Positions 25,025 to 35,437 are shown, numbered from the stretch's first letter. The stretch is DNA of 64,000 nucleotides from Flavobacterium caeni (GCF_900101895.1 NZ_FMVF01000005.1:229481-293480); one strand, 5' to 3'. The notes: a model not told the origin generated them from the sequence alone. A program made the numbers and translations.

Positions 25025-28000
25025 TTATCGTTTCATGGCGAAATGCGCCTTGAATTCTTTCTGGATGCCGTCTTCCTGGTAGTTTACCACAAACCAGTAG
25101 TCGGTCGATGGCAACGCCCTTCCTTGGAACGATCCGTCCCAACCTGCGCCGTGCGGGAAGATTTGTGTGATCAGTTTGCCATAGCGGTCAAAGATCGAAA
25201 TCTTGGCCTGTTGGTCTTCCTCAAGGTCAACGATATTCCACGTGTCATGGTAGCCATCGCCGTTTGGCGTGAAATACTTCGGATAGTTCACCACGAGTGC
25301 CGAAGACGTCGACGTACCGCAACCGTTCTTGTCGCGTACGTTCACCACGTGCGTACCGGTCGAAACGCCCTGGAACACATTGCTGTCCTGCCATGGGCCG
25401 TGGTCGAGCTGGTATTCGTAGTCGCCGCCCACGCCGCTGGCCTCGACGGTGATGATTTGGTTGTCGCTGAAATCATCGGTGATCGTAAAGCTGATGAGCG
25501 CCGGTTCCGATGGGGTCACGGTCACAAAAGTTTCCTCGGACGGACATCCCGTAACGGTGCTTGTCGCAATAACCGAATACTCGCCCGGCAATACGGCCGT
25601 GTACGAACTTCCGGTACCCACCACGTCTCCCGCCTCGTTGAACCATTTGAACGTGTGGTTCGACGCGCTGAGTCCGCTAGGGATGGTATACGATTGCAAC
25701 AATTGCTCGTTTTTGCTGTCGTAACAAATGATACCGCCCACCGGTGCCGGTTCTGGGATCGTGTTCACCACAATCGAAATCGGGCGAACGTCGAAACAGT
25801 TGGCCGTCAATGTATTGCTTACGCGGGCAAAAACCAGTGTTTGGGTTGTGGTAGTGATCGCGTTGGCTTGCGCCTGGGCATCGGCCAGCGTAGCGTAATA
25901 GGTCACAGTAAACTCGCTACCGGTTTGTGTACCCAACAAGGTGTCGGAGATCGAGGTCAAATCGAACGTCGTGATGCCGTCGTTGTTACCGTCTTCGTCA
26001 CAAACCGTGGTCATCGCAATACTTACCGGATGCGCTACAGGTGTCGGGACAATCACCACTTCAAACGAACTTTCGTCGTAACAAGTAGGTGACCAAGGTG
26101 CCGCGGCATTGATGTATACCGTTTGCGTGGTCGAGATCGCCTGTCCGGCGGTCAAAGGGGTTCCGGTACGGTTTGGTCCTGTATAATAACGGCCGTTGGT
26201 CAAGTTCGGCAACGTAAAACTTTCGCAAGTCGTGATGTTGGGCAGCACGTCTACATTGAAAACGGTGACCGTAAAGCTGCGTTCGGAAAAACAGTTTGGC
26301 GTCGTGCCTGTTTCGGCATACACATACAAGGTTTGTGTCGTTGTAATGACATCGCCTTCATGCATTTGGGTGCCGGTTTTGTTCGGCCCGGTGTAGTAGT
26401 TTCCTACGGCCAAGGCTTCGAGTGTAAACGAATTGCACGCGTTCTCGTTGGCAATCGGCGCCACTACAGGCGTATGGTTGATCGTAATCGTAAAGCTGTT
26501 CTCGTCGATACAGTTGATGCGTTCGCCCGATTCGGTGAACACGTACAACGTTGTCGATTCGGTGATCACATCGCCTGCGTGCATAAGCGATCCCTCGCCA
26601 CCGGCAGGTCCGCCCGGATGCTGGTAGTAGTTTCCGACGGTCAGCGCAGGAAGCGTATAGCTGTCGCACGCCACCACATTGGCAGGGCTGTCGGCCTCGA
26701 TGGTAAATACGTTGATCGTGAACTGGTTTTCGGCCACACACGCCGGAACCGTATTGCCCACTGCATAGATGTAGATCGTTTGCGTTTCGTTGATGAACGT
26801 TCCCGCAGGAAGCATCGTTCCGGTTCCACCCGGGCCGGTGTAGTAGTTGCCTACGGCCAGTTCGGTGAGTTCATATTTGTTACACACGTCAATGTCCGAA
26901 CGCGAGTCGATCGCAGGTTTTGGATTGACCGTCACCGTAAAGCTGTTTTCGTTGTAGCAGCTTGGTGTCGAACGCTTGAAGATGTAGATCGTCTGGGTGC
27001 TCGTGATGATGTCGCCGGCCGCCAACTCGGTGCCGCTTTGCTCTGGCCCGGTGTAGTAGGTACCGCTCGCAATCACCGGAAGCGTATAGCTGTCGCATAC
27101 GGCAATGTCGTCGAGGCTGTCGATGAGCGGCTGCGCGATGCTGGCCGTAAAGTGTACATTGTCGGTACAGTTTACACCCCCCGGATTGGTTTTCGGGACA
27201 TAGATGTAGACCGTCGCCGATTGCTCGAGGACTGTTCCCGCAGGGATCAAATCACCCGTTCCCGCAGGCCCGGTGTAGTATTCGCCGATAGGCAACGCAG
27301 GCAAGGTATAGCCGTTACATTGCGAGATATCGGCCGGCGTATCGATGCCGATGAACACCGTAAATTGTTTTTCGGTCTTACAGTTGTTCGGGGCGCCTGT
27401 CGTCGCATAGGCGTAAAGTGTCGTAGTCGTTGTAATTACAGTTCCCGCAGGCATTTCGGTGCCGAGTGCATCGGCTTGCGTGTAATAGGTACCGTTGATT
27501 ACCGGTAGCGTATAGCTCGTACAATCGAATACATTCGGTTGTTCGCCGATTTCGATACCAGGCAGGATGGTCACGTCAAAATCGGCATCGATGATACAAA
27601 ATGGCGGCATCAACGACTGGAAATACACATAAAGCGTTTGCGTAGTGGTGATTTCTGTACCCGATGGGACCAATGTTCCCGTTCCGTCAGGACCTCCCGG
27701 GGCAGTGTAATAGGCGCCGTACTCCAGGTTAGGCAGCGTATAAGAACCGCAATAGGTACCCGCGCCTGGCGACAATTGTTCTGGGTTGATGATGGTCACC
27801 TTGAAGCTGCTTCCCGCCGAACAAGAATCGGGTCCGCCCGGTTGGTTAAAGATGTAAACGATTTGGGTTTCCTCGATGACGTCGCCCGCAAACATCGCGT
27901 CGCCGCTTCCGTTAGGGCCAGAAAAGTAATTTCCGTTGGTCAAAGGGAGTAAGGTGTAAGGCTCACAGAGTACGATGTTTTCGAGTACATCCACCGGTGG

Positions 28001-29638
28001 CAGCGGCTCGATGTGCAACGTAAACGAAGTGGTGCTGTAACAATCGGCATCGGTTACATTCTGGACCCTGACATAAACCACAGTGCCTTCGGTAGCAATG
28101 TAGGTATTGCCCAACGGGTTGGTTCCCGCATTGGCGTGTGCCTGCGAGGTGTGGTAGGTTACTGTATTTAAGGTGTTCGATTGCGACCCCAATACCGTAG
28201 GCGTTTGCGCGGCGATATTGAAGATGCCGTTCATCAGGGTTTGAGAACGCGCACAAAGCGTCAGGTCGTTCGGTTGGTGTGCAACGGGCGCAGGAGCGGT
28301 CAGCAATTGGAACGATTTGACTACGTAGCAAGGGGAATTGGGCGTCTTGATGCGTACATAAATGGTTTGGCCGCCAGCGCTGGTGTAGTTCAACGGCAGG
28401 GCGCCCGTATTGTTGTCGGCTGCGAGTTGCGAACTATGGTAGCTCACCACCGTAGCCGCGTCGAGACCGGTCTTGACGATGGGCGTGTTGAGCGCCAAAT
28501 TGTAAACATAAGTGCCGCTTCCCGAACATTTGTAAAGGTCAATCGGATTTTGCGTCGTGATTTCAGGATAAAACTGCACTACCACGCTATCGCTTACCGG
28601 TGAACAGGTTCCTATCAAATACTGATAAGTCAAGGTGTAGGTTCCCGGCTGGTCTACGACAAGCGTAGGTCCTGTTTGCCCGGCGAGGATAGTGTTGCCG
28701 CGCTTCCAAACAAACGAGTAGACGGCCGGGTCGAGCTCAGAATCGATTGTATGGGTTTTTCCGGGACAAATCGCAGTGTTGGCCGCTACGGTGATGTCTT
28801 GACCCAAAACGTCCTGGCCAATGTTAAAGCTGTCCGACGAAATGAAAATGGCCGAATCCGATTCCTGATCGGTACGGTCTGCAATGACGAGTTTGATGTG
28901 GTACGGCGTACCCGGTACCATAACCGCCGACGCGTTGAGCAACGTGGTTTGGCCGTTAAAGTTAGAAGCCGAGCCCGGAGCCGCCGATCCGCCGTTGTAG
29001 CTGCCAAAATATTGTGCATTGGCCGAAGGGCAAGACGAATTGTACAAGAAGTCGCGGATGGTCACTACCGAAATTGGCAAGTTGGTACCAGGCACCACGG
29101 CCAGGTTGGTGGTAACGCCCGTGTTCATGTTGGTCAAAAGGAACGCAAAGGCATCCGAGAATTCGCACTGGAAATTTCCGTATTCTTCAGACGCGAACAA
29201 AAAGTCGAAACTAAAGTTGGGCGAAATCGGCGTAAAATCGAATTCGAGTACCGACGCGTTCACCGAGTTCATCGGGATACCCGCCGCGGCCAGAGTCGAT
29301 TCGAGATCGGCATCGCCAGGCCAGTTCATCGCACCATCATTCAGGTGGACGCTGTTGGGCCCTGGTGCGTTGTTGACATTACCGGTAGAAAGGATCACCC
29401 CCGAATCCATCGGGAAGTTGGCGTTGGTGTTTTGGAAAAACCCAATACCGTTGGACGAGCCAAAGTTGCTCCCGGTAGACCACGTAACGTTGGTGGCCGA
29501 TACACACGGCGAGTTGATCAGTACATCGTTGACCAGTTGGGGAACGGAGTAGGTGTTGGTGCTCACGGTGATGGCCTGTGAGTAGCCCTGGACGCCATAC
29601 GCCAGCGCGAAAAAGAGTATTAATTTTTTCATGTTCAT
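25025..29638 (-). CDS. Giant T9SS type B surface protein with choice-of-anchor L domain and nine tandem modules
   Basis: The 1537-residue precursor has a signal peptide (MNMKKLILFFALAYGVQGYS). It then has a choice-of-anchor L domain (about 25-270; FDFLFASEEYGNFQCEFSDA is typical) and an Ig-like segment. Two YHxSQ-type modules follow, then nine tandem modules of 68-78 residues of the form CxxYTLPxLxxGxYYTGP...AGTxIxxTQTIYIY. Each carries one cysteine near its start and one near its end. One more YHxSQ-like module, an Ig-like segment, and a type B sorting domain (YFTPNGDGYHDTWNI ... AHFAMKR) complete it. It should be exported by T9SS and act as an adhesin or surface filament. That role is inference. 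It ends with its own terminator. Confidence 0.93.
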   Translation of the reverse strand: MNMKKLILFFALAYGVQGYSQAITVSTNTYSVPQLVNDVLINSPCVSATNVTWSTGSNFGSSNGIGFFQNTNANFPMDSGVILSTGNVNNAPGPNSVHLNDGAMNWPGDADLESTLAAAGIPMNSVNASVLEFDFTPISPNFSFDFLFASEEYGNFQCEFSDAFAFLLTNMNTGVTTNLAVVPGTNLPISVVTIRDFLYNSSCPSANAQYFGSYNGGSAAPGSASNFNGQTTLLNASAVMVPGTPYHIKLVIADRTDQESDSAIFISSDSFNIGQDVLGQDITVAANTAICPGKTHTIDSELDPAVYSFVWKRGNTILAGQTGPTLVVDQPGTYTLTYQYLIGTCSPVSDSVVVQFYPEITTQNPIDLYKCSGSGTYVYNLALNTPIVKTGLDAATVVSYHSSQLAADNNTGALPLNYTSAGGQTIYVRIKTPNSPCYVVKSFQLLTAPAPVAHQPNDLTLCARSQTLMNGIFNIAAQTPTVLGSQSNTLNTVTYHTSQAHANAGTNPLGNTYIATEGTVVYVRVQNVTDADCYSTTSFTLHIEPLPPVDVLENIVLCEPYTLLPLTNGNYFSGPNGSGDAMFAGDVIEETQIVYIFNQPGGPDSCSAGSSFKVTIINPEQLSPGAGTYCGSYTLPNLEYGAYYTAPGGPDGTGTLVPSGTEITTTQTLYVYFQSLMPPFCIIDADFDVTILPGIEIGEQPNVFDCTSYTLPVINGTYYTQADALGTEMPAGTVITTTTTLYAYATTGAPNNCKTEKQFTVFIGIDTPADISQCNGYTLPALPIGEYYTGPAGTGDLIPAGTVLEQSATVYIYVPKTNPGGVNCTDNVHFTASIAQPLIDSLDDIAVCDSYTLPVIASGTYYTGPEQSGTELAAGDIITSTQTIYIFKRSTPSCYNENSFTVTVNPKPAIDSRSDIDVCNKYELTELAVGNYYTGPGGTGTMLPAGTFINETQTIYIYAVGNTVPACVAENQFTINVFTIEADSPANVVACDSYTLPALTVGNYYQHPGGPAGGEGSLMHAGDVITESTTLYVFTESGERINCIDENSFTITINHTPVVAPIANENACNSFTLEALAVGNYYTGPNKTGTQMHEGDVITTTQTLYVYAETGTTPNCFSERSFTVTVFNVDVLPNITTCESFTLPNLTNGRYYTGPNRTGTPLTAGQAISTTQTVYINAAAPWSPTCYDESSFEVVIVPTPVAHPVSIAMTTVCDEDGNNDGITTFDLTSISDTLLGTQTGSEFTVTYYATLADAQAQANAITTTTQTLVFARVSNTLTANCFDVRPISIVVNTIPEPAPVGGIICYDSKNEQLLQSYTIPSGLSASNHTFKWFNEAGDVVGTGSSYTAVLPGEYSVIATSTVTGCPSEETFVTVTPSEPALISFTITDDFSDNQIITVEASGVGGDYEYQLDHGPWQDSNVFQGVSTGTHVVNVRDKNGCGTSTSSALVVNYPKYFTPNGDGYHDTWNIVDLEEDQQAKISIFDRYGKLITQIFPHGAGWDGSFQGRALPSTDYWFVVNYQEDGIQKEFKAHFAMKR

Positions 29639-29868
29639 CTTAGTAGGGTAAGACTTTGTGTTTTGACGGGTTCAAAGTTGCTAAATAATATCGTTTAAAT
29701 GCAAAAAAAATCGATGAAATGCATAAAATTGCCTTTTTAACGGGATGTATTCTTACATTTTATGTTTGTAAAAATGTTGATAACTAAAATCATTGTCAGT
29801 TGAACGGCAGTCCAAATGATTAACATCAGGTTATGACGCGGCATCTTTTTAATTGTGTGGGTATTCGC

Positions 29869-29876
29869 TATATTTG
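29869..29876 (+). promoter_or_regulatory. -7 box TATATTTG of argS
   Basis: The exact TAnnTTTG match predicts a start near 29882 and a 13-base leader. It rules out the upstream ATG-like start at 29853. Confidence 0.6.
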
Positions 29877-29894
29877 CGCCTTAAAAATCATCCT

Positions 29895-31670
29895 ATGTTA
29901 AGTCAAAGCCTCATCCCGCACATCCAAACCGCATTAGCCCAATTGTTCGACGTTTCGCACGACAAATTCGAGTTCCAGGCTACGCGACGTGACTTTGAGG
30001 GCGACATTACGCTGGTGATTTTTCCGTTGTTGAAGGTAATCAAGGGCAACCCGGCCGACATCGGCAACAAAATAGGGCAGTACCTGGTCGACCATGCACC
30101 CGAGGTAGCGCGTTTTAACGTGGTCGCCGGATTTTTGAACCTCGTGATCGACGACGCCTATTACCTTGGTTTTTTCGAAAAGATCAAAGACGATACCCGT
30201 TACGGATTCGTCTCGCCGCAGCCCGAGGGCAAGGCCGTCATGGTCGAATACGCATCGCCCAACACCAACAAGCCGCTGCATTTGGGCCACGTGCGCAACG
30301 TACTTTTGGGCTATTCGGTGTCCGAGATATTGAAAGCCTCGGGCACGAAGGTCTACAAGACGCAAATCATCAACGACCGTGGCATCCACATTTGTAAGTC
30401 GATGCTGGCCTGGCAACAATCTGGCCTGAACGAAACGCCCGAATCCACCGGACTCAAAGGCGACAAACTTGTAGGGAATTACTATGTAGCTTTCGATAAA
30501 CAATACAAAGAGCAAATCAGCGCACTGATGGCCGGCGGTAAAACCGAGGACGAAGCCAAGAAACAGGCGCCAGTCCTACTCGAAGCCCAAGAAATGTTGC
30601 GCCAATGGGAAGCCGGCGATCCTGATGTAGTCGCGCTCTGGAAAATGATGAACGGCTGGGTCTACGACGGATTCGAACAAACCTACCAAACCATAGGCGT
30701 CGATTTCGATTCCTATTATTATGAAAGCGATACCTACCTGCTGGGCAAGGAAGTCGTGCAGTTCGGGCTCGAGAAGGGCATTTTCGAGAAAGACCCCGAC
30801 GGTTCGGTGTGGATCGATTTGACCGCCGAAGGGCTCGATCGTAAAATCGTGTTGCGTTCAGACGGTACGGCCGTATACATGACCCAGGACATCGGCACGG
30901 CCATCCAACGCGTCAAGGATTTTCCCGACGTGGGCGGTATGGTGTACACGGTGGGCAACGAGCAGGACTACCATTTCAAGGTGTTGTTCCTGATTTTGCA
31001 GAAGCTCGGGTTCGAATGGTCGAAAGATTTGACGCATTTGTCCTATGGTATGGTCGATTTGCCGTCAGGCAAGATGAAAAGCCGCGAAGGCACCGTAGTA
31101 GACGCCGATGATTTGATGTTTGAGATGACGCAAACCGCGCAAAAAATATCCGAAGAACTCGGTAAACTCGACGGTTATTCAGCAGAAGAAAAAGCGCGGC
31201 TGTACCATACCATCGGGCTCGGCGCGCTCAAATACTACATCCTCAAGGTCGATCCCAAGAAACGCATTTTGTTCAATCCCGAAGAATCGGTCGATTTTGC
31301 GGGCAATACGGGACCGTTTATCCAATACACCTATGCGCGCATCCAATCGATCTTGCGCAAGGCCGATTTCGATGTTTCGACCAAAGCCGAAGTATCGGTA
31401 CTGCACGAAAAAGAAAAGGAACTCCTCAAGCTCATCGCGCAGTTCCCCGACATCGTCCAGGACGCGGCGCACAACCACAGCCCGGCGCTTGTGGCCAATT
31501 ATACCTATGAATTGGTCAAGGAGTACAATTCGTTCTACCAGTCGGTGTCGATTTTGGGCGAAGAACAACATGAGGCCAAGAAGTTCCGTGTGCAGTTGTC
31601 TAAAAAAGTAGCCGATACGATCAAGGCCGCTTTCGGATTACTCGGGATTTCAGTTCCCGAAAGAATGTAG
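29895..31670 (+). CDS. argS: Arginyl-tRNA synthetase
   Basis: Translation from 29895 gives 591 residues, the normal length for ArgS. The N-terminal Add-1 domain (about 1-100) is followed by the class I HIGH motif in KPLHLGHVRNVLLG. GKMKSREGTVV stands at the place of the KMSKS loop, which is often non-canonical in ArgS. The DALR anticodon-binding domain fills the last 130 residues, ending FGLLGISVPERM. It charges tRNA-Arg in the cytoplasm. The gene stands alone and converges on the STN-type receptor with only 14 bases between them. Confidence 0.97.
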   Translation: MLSQSLIPHIQTALAQLFDVSHDKFEFQATRRDFEGDITLVIFPLLKVIKGNPADIGNKIGQYLVDHAPEVARFNVVAGFLNLVIDDAYYLGFFEKIKDDTRYGFVSPQPEGKAVMVEYASPNTNKPLHLGHVRNVLLGYSVSEILKASGTKVYKTQIINDRGIHICKSMLAWQQSGLNETPESTGLKGDKLVGNYYVAFDKQYKEQISALMAGGKTEDEAKKQAPVLLEAQEMLRQWEAGDPDVVALWKMMNGWVYDGFEQTYQTIGVDFDSYYYESDTYLLGKEVVQFGLEKGIFEKDPDGSVWIDLTAEGLDRKIVLRSDGTAVYMTQDIGTAIQRVKDFPDVGGMVYTVGNEQDYHFKVLFLILQKLGFEWSKDLTHLSYGMVDLPSGKMKSREGTVVDADDLMFEMTQTAQKISEELGKLDGYSAEEKARLYHTIGLGALKYYILKVDPKKRILFNPEESVDFAGNTGPFIQYTYARIQSILRKADFDVSTKAEVSVLHEKEKELLKLIAQFPDIVQDAAHNHSPALVANYTYELVKEYNSFYQSVSILGEEQHEAKKFRVQLSKKVADTIKAAFGLLGISVPERM

Positions 31671-31684
31671 TCGGATCCAACAAT

Positions 31685-33979
31685 TCAAAAATACCACCGC
31701 ACGCTCAAGTTCGGCGTACGCTGCATCGCATAGGTATTCACGCGTTCGATCTCGTTGGTCAGCGTGTTGACGCGGTAGTAGCGGTTAAGCACGTTGTCGC
31801 GATCCAACAAATTCAGCACCGCGGCATTGGCCTGGATGCGCGTTTTCCCGATTTCCCAACTGTAAGACGCCGAGAGGTTGATTTGCAGGTACGCGCCCAA
31901 GGCCCGGCCGTTGGGGTCGCCGTAGTTGATTGCCCCTTCGTCGAAGCTGGCCGGTACGGTCGTCGGACGGCCTGAGTTCCACTTGCCGCCCAACGCCACC
32001 TTGAACTTTTTTTGGTCGTAGACCGCGGCGGCCGATACGCTGTGCTCGACCTCGAAATTGCTCGGGAACATTTCGGGGTCAAAGTTGTCAAAGTGGTATT
32101 CGTTGCGGTTCAAACTGTAGCTCACCCATCCGTAGAAACGCTCCCAATTGTGGCGTACGAGCAACTCGCTCCCGCCCACGGTATAATTGCCCTTGATCGA
32201 AATCATCTCCAATTGGTTCTGGAACGCCTGTGCTTGGCTCGAGATGCCCGTCACGCGCTTGTAGAAATTGTCAAAAGAGATCATCCAGCGTGGGTTCTGG
32301 AAAGACAAGCCAATCGACAACTGCCCGCTTTTTTGCAAAGGCGTCTCGGCGTCGGCCAGCGTCCACCGCCTTTTTTCGATGCCCAAAAAGTCGCGCTGCA
32401 AGTCGATGGTTTGCGATATGGTCTGGCTTTTTTGTTCGCCGAGGATTTCGACCTTTAACGTTGGCGTCAACGTATAGCTGAACTGCAGCCGCGGTTCCAC
32501 CACCACCTGGTCGAGTTGCTCGAAATAATTGATCCTGAGGCCGCCTTTCACGAGCATGCTTTTGTCGGCAGGCGCATATTCGATCTCGGCCGTACCCGCG
32601 TGCGTACGCATGAGTTCGGTGACCTCGCGCGCGAGCCTTGGCGTGTTGATGTAATCGGTATTGGTGATGGCCATTTCGTTGAATTGGTAGCCGTATCTGG
32701 CGCCCACTTCGGCGTTGACTTGTTGTTTGTGCTCGATGGCCAGCCCCATGTCGGACACTTCGTTTTGCTGTTGCAACACCTGGTTGTTCTCGACCGATTC
32801 GTTCACCGCGTCAAGGTCGTACGACGACACATAGCCATTGATGCGCGTCGAATGATCGGCGTTCCAAACCGTGCGCCATTGCAAACTTGCGCCCAGGCTT
32901 TGCTGCTCGAGCGAGCTCAGTTTAGAACTTGCGGTACCGTCTACCGTTGCGTTTTGGCGGATGTCTAGTTCGTTCTTGATGCCGATGCCGTCTACGAAAA
33001 ACTCGTGCTTATCGCCAATTTTCTGGTGGTATTGCGCCGTAAAGTCATAAAAGAAGAAGTTCTCGCCCGTTCGGTAGTCGACGATTTGGTTGTTGTCGAG
33101 CCGTGTGACGATGGTGTTCTGGAACATGCGGTTGTAGTAGGATTGATAGGTGGGCGTGTTGGCCCATTCGGTGTACGAGCGACGGCCCGATACGGTGACC
33201 GCGGCTTTTTCAGACATTTTGACTTTCGCGAAACCGTCGATACTGATCAGGTTGGCGCCGATACCAAATTTGGACGGTGCTATGTTGCTTTCGCGCGAAG
33301 AAATGTCGGCCACGCCCGATACATTTTCGCCATAGGAAACGGGCGTCCCGTTTTTATAGACCGATATGGTTTGCGCCAGCATCGGATTGAACGCCGAAAT
33401 GAGTCCGTAAAAATGCCCGGTCTGGAACATCCGGATCCCGTTCCACAAAAACAGGTTCTGGTCGTGTGTACCGCCGCGGATGTTGAGGTTCGAGATGCTT
33501 TCGTCTACGCTGTAGATGCCCGGGATTTGCTGCATGGTTTGCAACACATCGGGTTCGGTCAGCCCAGGCAGGATGCCGAATTTTTCGGGTTTGATTTCGA
33601 AATTGCCGTATTTTTTTTTCGAGATGCCCGAAGTCAGGAAGTTTTCGATCACCACCTCGTTGAGATCGTACGTCATCGGATTGTCGGTCGCGGCGGGCTC
33701 AACCGGCGCCGTCACGACCACATAATTACCGATGATTTCAAACCCAAAAGGCGCCTGCGATTGGATCGATTCGAGTTGTTTTTGGAGGCTCCAAGCCGCG
33801 TTGGGCGGGGTGACCTTGTATCCCGAAATGGTCTCTTCGGTGTAGTTGAATTTGATGTTGTGCTGTTGCTCTAAGGCCGTAAAAACCGATTTCAACGGTA
33901 GCTTTTCTTGGCAGAAGGCCATCGCCGAAAACAATAAGAACCATACCATCCATAAGGATTTGGCTGTCAGGTGCCTCAT
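31685..33979 (-). CDS. STN-domain TonB-dependent receptor of a FecIR-type locus
   Basis: The 764-residue outer-membrane receptor has a signal peptide (LLFSAMAFCQ). An N-terminal STN domain (about 24-95; SVFTALEQQHNIKFNYTEET) can contact the FecR anti-sigma protein. A plug follows at about 130-235 (NIRGGTHDQNLFLWNGIRMF), then a beta-barrel ending in aromatic residues (SVRWYF). The start codon overlaps the FecR stop by four bases, so the two are translationally coupled. The STN domain and operon context predict cell-surface signalling: ligand binding activates the upstream sigma factor. The ligand is unknown. Unlike many receptors here it has no carboxypeptidase-like domain. Confidence 0.93.
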   Translation of the reverse strand: MRHLTAKSLWMVWFLLFSAMAFCQEKLPLKSVFTALEQQHNIKFNYTEETISGYKVTPPNAAWSLQKQLESIQSQAPFGFEIIGNYVVVTAPVEPAATDNPMTYDLNEVVIENFLTSGISKKKYGNFEIKPEKFGILPGLTEPDVLQTMQQIPGIYSVDESISNLNIRGGTHDQNLFLWNGIRMFQTGHFYGLISAFNPMLAQTISVYKNGTPVSYGENVSGVADISSRESNIAPSKFGIGANLISIDGFAKVKMSEKAAVTVSGRRSYTEWANTPTYQSYYNRMFQNTIVTRLDNNQIVDYRTGENFFFYDFTAQYHQKIGDKHEFFVDGIGIKNELDIRQNATVDGTASSKLSSLEQQSLGASLQWRTVWNADHSTRINGYVSSYDLDAVNESVENNQVLQQQNEVSDMGLAIEHKQQVNAEVGARYGYQFNEMAITNTDYINTPRLAREVTELMRTHAGTAEIEYAPADKSMLVKGGLRINYFEQLDQVVVEPRLQFSYTLTPTLKVEILGEQKSQTISQTIDLQRDFLGIEKRRWTLADAETPLQKSGQLSIGLSFQNPRWMISFDNFYKRVTGISSQAQAFQNQLEMISIKGNYTVGGSELLVRHNWERFYGWVSYSLNRNEYHFDNFDPEMFPSNFEVEHSVSAAAVYDQKKFKVALGGKWNSGRPTTVPASFDEGAINYGDPNGRALGAYLQINLSASYSWEIGKTRIQANAAVLNLLDRDNVLNRYYRVNTLTNEIERVNTYAMQRTPNLSVRWYF

Positions 33980-34866
33980 TTTTTGGTCAACGTTACACTA
34001 TTCTTTGTTTTTTGGTATTGTACATGGTAAGCTGCGCTGATGATCTGGAGTGCCACATCGAGATTGTCGGCCGGAACCGTACCCGTAAATTTCTCTTGCG
34101 AACCAACCTGTTGCAAGTCGATAGCAATGTTGTACTGTCTTTCGAGCTCTGCCGCGACGGCTTGCAAACTTTCGGCCTGGAAGGTCAGCTGGTGCTGCAT
34201 CCAAGACGGTCCACCTTGCGCCGGAATGGCCGCAACAGATTTGCCTTGTTCGAACGCCACCGAAAGTCCCGGTGTAAGCAACACCGCCCGATCATTGGTT
34301 TGCACGCGTACTTTTCCTTCGTAACACGCCACCTCGAAACGGTCGCCGCGCGCCTTGACATTGAATTGCGTACCCACCACGGTAACGGTGCCCCAATCGG
34401 TATGTACATCGAATGTCTTGCCTTTGGTGACCTTAAAATACGCTTCGCCATCGAGTTCAAGCGAGCGGTTGTTGTCCCAGTTCCAACGCTTGTATCGGAT
34501 TTCCGAGCCCGCATTGAGCGTTACCTGCGAATCATCGGGCAACTGAAAAATATGCGTCGTGCCGTTGGCGGCGGTCTGCGTTTTTGGCGTGAAACGGTTC
34601 ACGGTAAACAACAGCCCGAGCGCGATGACGGCAACGGCCGCAATGCGCAGCCACGGCCGCGATTTTCGGATAGGGATGACTTTTGTTTTTGGGGTATCGA
34701 TCACGTTCTGATACAACACTTCGGTATCGAAATCAGGGCCTTGGAGCTCGGCGCTGTATCGACGGATGCGATCGTAGTCCCTGAATTCAGGGGTACGTTC
34801 AAAGGCTTCGCGCTCCTGCACGCTCATTTTGCCTTCGAGCCATTTCGCTAAATCGTGTTCTTTCAT
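33976..34866 (-). CDS. FecR-family anti-sigma factor
   Basis: From ATG 34866 the protein has 296 residues. A cytoplasmic sigma-binding part (about 1-70; EHDLAKWLEGKMSVQERE) is followed by one membrane helix (about 72-90, LRIAAVAVIALGLLFTV). The periplasmic FecR domain spans about 105-200, with ITLN-like strands such as DDSQVTLNAGSEIRYKRW. A C-terminal DUF4974-like segment (LTFQAESLQAVAAELERQYN) resembles an STN fold. It should hold the adjacent sigma factor inactive until the receptor signals. It overlaps the receptor gene by four bases and lies 52 bases downstream of the sigma gene. Confidence 0.93.
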   Translation of the reverse strand: MKEHDLAKWLEGKMSVQEREAFERTPEFRDYDRIRRYSAELQGPDFDTEVLYQNVIDTPKTKVIPIRKSRPWLRIAAVAVIALGLLFTVNRFTPKTQTAANGTTHIFQLPDDSQVTLNAGSEIRYKRWNWDNNRSLELDGEAYFKVTKGKTFDVHTDWGTVTVVGTQFNVKARGDRFEVACYEGKVRVQTNDRAVLLTPGLSVAFEQGKSVAAIPAQGGPSWMQHQLTFQAESLQAVAAELERQYNIAIDLQQVGSQEKFTGTVPADNLDVALQIISAAYHVQYQKTKNSVTLTKK

Positions 34867-34918
34867 GTTGATTTTCTTTGCATTTGTCGTTAAAACAGTT
34901 TGCGGCCACAATACCCTA

Positions 34919-35437
34919 CTAGATGTTGCCGATTTCTTTGCGCAGCGATACGAGCGCGCCGCTGATGCGCTTCTCTACGGCCTTGACGCTGATGCCGAGC
35001 ATGTCGGCTATTTCGTTGTATTTTTTACCGTCGATGCGGTTGAGCAAAAAGGCGGTGCGTTGTCCTTCAGACAGCCGGTCGATGGCCGACTGCAGTTTTT
35101 TCTTGAATTGTTCTTCCTCTAAAACAAAGTCGGGTCGTTCGGGCGCATTGCTTTCGGCGCCGGCCCTTTGCGCATACTTGAGCACGACTTTTTGGTGTGC
35201 CAGCTGGTTGAGCGAAGCATTGTTGGCCACGGTATACAAAAACGATTTGGCTTTTTCGGGCGGTACGTTTGCGCAATTCTCCCACAATTTGACAAAGGCA
35301 TCCTGTGCGACATCGTTCGCCATCTCGGCGTTGCCGAATTTGTAGTACAAATAATTGGTCAGCGTTTTCGCATGGGTCTTGAAAAAAGAAGCGAAAGTAC
35401 GTTCTTCACAAATGCCGTGCGGGGCTTTTTCGTCCAT
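34919..35437 (-). CDS. FecI-like ECF RNA polymerase sigma factor
   Basis: The 172-residue sigma factor starts at ATG 35437 (MDEKAPHGIC). A longer frame begins with TTG at 35467, which overlaps a TATCTTGC promoter-like box, so the shorter start is preferred. Region 2 is visible as YLYYKFGNAEMANDVAQDAF and YTVANNASLNQLAHQK. Region 4 is ALLxxRIDGKKYNEIADMLGISVKAVEKRI-like (residues about 120-165). It heads the sigma, FecR, STN-receptor operon and is expected to drive that operon or the divergent lipoprotein gene at 35589. The target is inference. Confidence 0.92.
   Translation of the reverse strand: MDEKAPHGICEERTFASFFKTHAKTLTNYLYYKFGNAEMANDVAQDAFVKLWENCANVPPEKAKSFLYTVANNASLNQLAHQKVVLKYAQRAGAESNAPERPDFVLEEEQFKKKLQSAIDRLSEGQRTAFLLNRIDGKKYNEIADMLGISVKAVEKRISGALVSLRKEIGNI

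Noticed and set aside
24867..25142. Upstream extension of the TonB-dependent receptor by 92 codons.
   Set aside because: It runs through the terminator of the giant gene; the signal peptide begins at 24866.
26123..27508. Plus-strand frames antisense to the giant T9SS protein.
   Set aside because: They follow the tandem modules on the other strand and have repeated Arg/Val-rich composition, as expected of shadows.
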